Shown in pieces: positions 4,973 to 6,210 of a DNA stretch of 6,210 bases. The stretch spans positions 1-6,210 of the forward strand of contig JAIWOJ010000146.1 in NCBI GenBank assembly GCA_020216965.1, written 5' to 3'. Positions within the stretch are counted from its first letter, which is position 1, and each line of letters begins with the position of its first letter. The notes below the pieces were generated by a model that worked only from the letters and a program-made list of their open reading frames with translations, ran no database searches and was not told where the DNA came from. This DNA comes from Prosthecobacter sp. (lineage in GTDB: Bacteria; Verrucomicrobiota; Verrucomicrobiia; Verrucomicrobiales; Verrucomicrobiaceae). The position numbers and the translations under genes were made by a program.

Positions 4973-6210
4973 ATGACTCCCCTGCCCCAGGCCGAACGCT
5001 ACCAGAGGTTCCGGGAATTCGTTTTCTCCGGTCTGGAAGAGGCCACCACGGGCCGCGATCTGCCCGGCCTTGCCACCGCGATGCCAGAGCTGGAACTGCA
5101 GAGCCTGTGGTTTTCCGGCGCGTTTGGGCGAGATTTTATCAGCACGGATGGGCAGCCCGTGCGCGTGATCGACTTTGGCGAATGGAACTCCGGCCCTGGC
5201 CCCGACTTTACCCACTGCACCATTGATGTCGCTGGGCAGACCCTGCGTGGCACCGTGGAACTGGATCCCGACGTGCGTGATTGGGAGCGCCACGGCCATG
5301 GCGCAAACCCAGACTACCGCCAGGTGGTCCTGCACGTCTTCCTCCAATCCCCAGACGAGCGCTTTTTCACCCGCACCGCCGCCCACCAGCAGGTAGCCCA
5401 GGTGCGGCTCGCCATGTCAATGCTAGAGGCGGATGCCAAGCCCAGCCTGCAACTCGCCGCCGCCCGCCTCGGGCGCTGCGCTGCCCCCCTGCGGGACATG
5501 GAGGATGCCCGTGTGCGTTCCATTTTAGAAGCCGCCGCCCAGCACCGGCTGGAGAAAAAAACGCGCCGCCTGCACCGCGCCATCGCCGCCCATGGTCGGG
5601 GGCAGGCCGTCTTCCAGGCGCTGGCCCAGGCGCTCGGCTACCGGCGGAACCAGCAGCCCTTCCTGCTGCTCAGCCAGCGCCTGCCACTGGCACGGCTGAA
5701 AAAGCTGCCTCCAGAGGCACGGGAGGCGCTGCTCTTTGGCGTGAGCGGCTTTTTGGAATCCGTGCGATATGAGGACACCCTGCCTGAGACGCGCAGTTAC
5801 CTGCGTCAGCTCTGGGAGCAATGGTGGCAGCTACGCGATGGCTGCGCCCGCTGGCTGGCACCGGACCAGCAGCCTCGATGGAGCCTCGCCGCCACCCGCC
5901 CTGGCAACCACCCGCACCGCCGCCTAGGGGCCCTCGCCGCCATGCTCACCGCCTGGGAGACCGTCTCCGCCCCGCTGCTGGATGCCGGACGCTGGAGCCA
6001 GGCCGCCTGGCGGGAAACCCTGCTCTCCCTAGAGCACCCCTTCTGGAGCCGTCACTACACCCTGCTGGCCGAGCCCGCCCGCCGCCCCATCGCCCTCATC
6101 GGAGCCACCCGCGTCCACGAAATGCTGGCAAACGTCGCCTACCCCCTGCTGATGCCCGAGCGCACCCGGCTGTGGGCGGAATACCTCGAGCTGCCCGCCC
6201 TGCTAGAGAA
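4973..6210 (+). CDS. DUF2851 family protein, 3' end beyond window
   Basis: An uninterrupted frame of 412 codons runs from ATG 4973 off the right edge with no stop. The protein matches the DUF2851 family pattern: WFSGAFGRDF (46-55), DFGEWNSGPGPDF (67-79), GTVELDPDVRDWERHGH (93-109) and YRQVVLHV (115-122) form the conserved N-terminal core. Later family-like blocks are LGYRRNQQPF (221-230) with LLLSQRLPLARL (231-242), ALLFGVSGFLE (252-262), RPGNHPHRRLGALAAM (309-324) and GATRVHEMLANVAYPLLM (377-394). The function of the family is not established. No signal peptide or membrane segment is seen, so it is probably cytoplasmic. From memory the family is roughly this long, so only a short C-terminal tail is probably missing. 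There is no Shine-Dalgarno sequence before the ATG; upstream DNA is the repeat region, so this is probably its own transcription unit. Confidence 0.88.
   Translation, partial: MTPLPQAERYQRFREFVFSGLEEATTGRDLPGLATAMPELELQSLWFSGAFGRDFISTDGQPVRVIDFGEWNSGPGPDFTHCTIDVAGQTLRGTVELDPDVRDWERHGHGANPDYRQVVLHVFLQSPDERFFTRTAAHQQVAQVRLAMSMLEADAKPSLQLAAARLGRCAAPLRDMEDARVRSILEAAAQHRLEKKTRRLHRAIAAHGRGQAVFQALAQALGYRRNQQPFLLLSQRLPLARLKKLPPEAREALLFGVSGFLESVRYEDTLPETRSYLRQLWEQWWQLRDGCARWLAPDQQPRWSLAATRPGNHPHRRLGALAAMLTAWETVSAPLLDAGRWSQAAWRETLLSLEHPFWSRHYTLLAEPARRPIALIGATRVHEMLANVAYPLLMPERTRLWAEYLELPALLE

Noticed and set aside
5281..5772. Plus-strand open frame inside the DUF2851 gene, Pro/Ala/Arg rich
   Set aside because: Out-of-frame shadow of the DUF2851 coding region; the real frame continues unbroken through it with family motifs on both sides.

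Overview
This 6.2-kb, GC-rich window looks like ordinary chromosomal DNA from a bacterium of the Verrucomicrobiota, most likely near Prosthecobacter or Verrucomicrobium. The taxonomic call is an inference. It rests on a secreted DUF1080 (3-keto-disaccharide hydrolase family) protein, a DUF2851 protein, a DapA with an unusual active-site loop, and intergenic gaps holding short palindromic or tandem elements. No 16S rRNA, tRNA, transposase, phage gene, CRISPR array or plasmid function is visible.

Layout. Positions 1-438 hold no convincing gene; they contain REP-like palindromes, a G-tract motif and a hairpin just past the end of the next gene. A minus-strand pair follows: a secreted DUF1080 protein (2226-2930) and downstream of it a full ABC half-exporter (439-2160). 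A divergent intergenic gap (2931-3222) carries a perfect 7-bp hairpin and a striking 9-bp-periodic inverted repeat. On the plus strand come dapA (3223-4101) and, 11 nt later, a HAD-superfamily hydrolase (4113-4781). After a 191-bp gap with a second long palindromic element and a 16-bp tandem repeat, a DUF2851 gene (4973 to the window end) runs off the right edge.

How the genes work together. DapA makes the first committed intermediate of diaminopimelate and lysine synthesis; the HAD enzyme is probably co-transcribed with it but its substrate cannot be read from the sequence. The DUF1080 protein is exported and probably acts on glycans outside the cytoplasm. The ABC protein probably works as a homodimeric exporter, because no second half-transporter is adjacent. 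I see no evidence that these units form one system.

The most unusual content is intergenic: each of the three non-coding stretches contains its own palindromic or periodic element. I found no clear new defence or mobile system.
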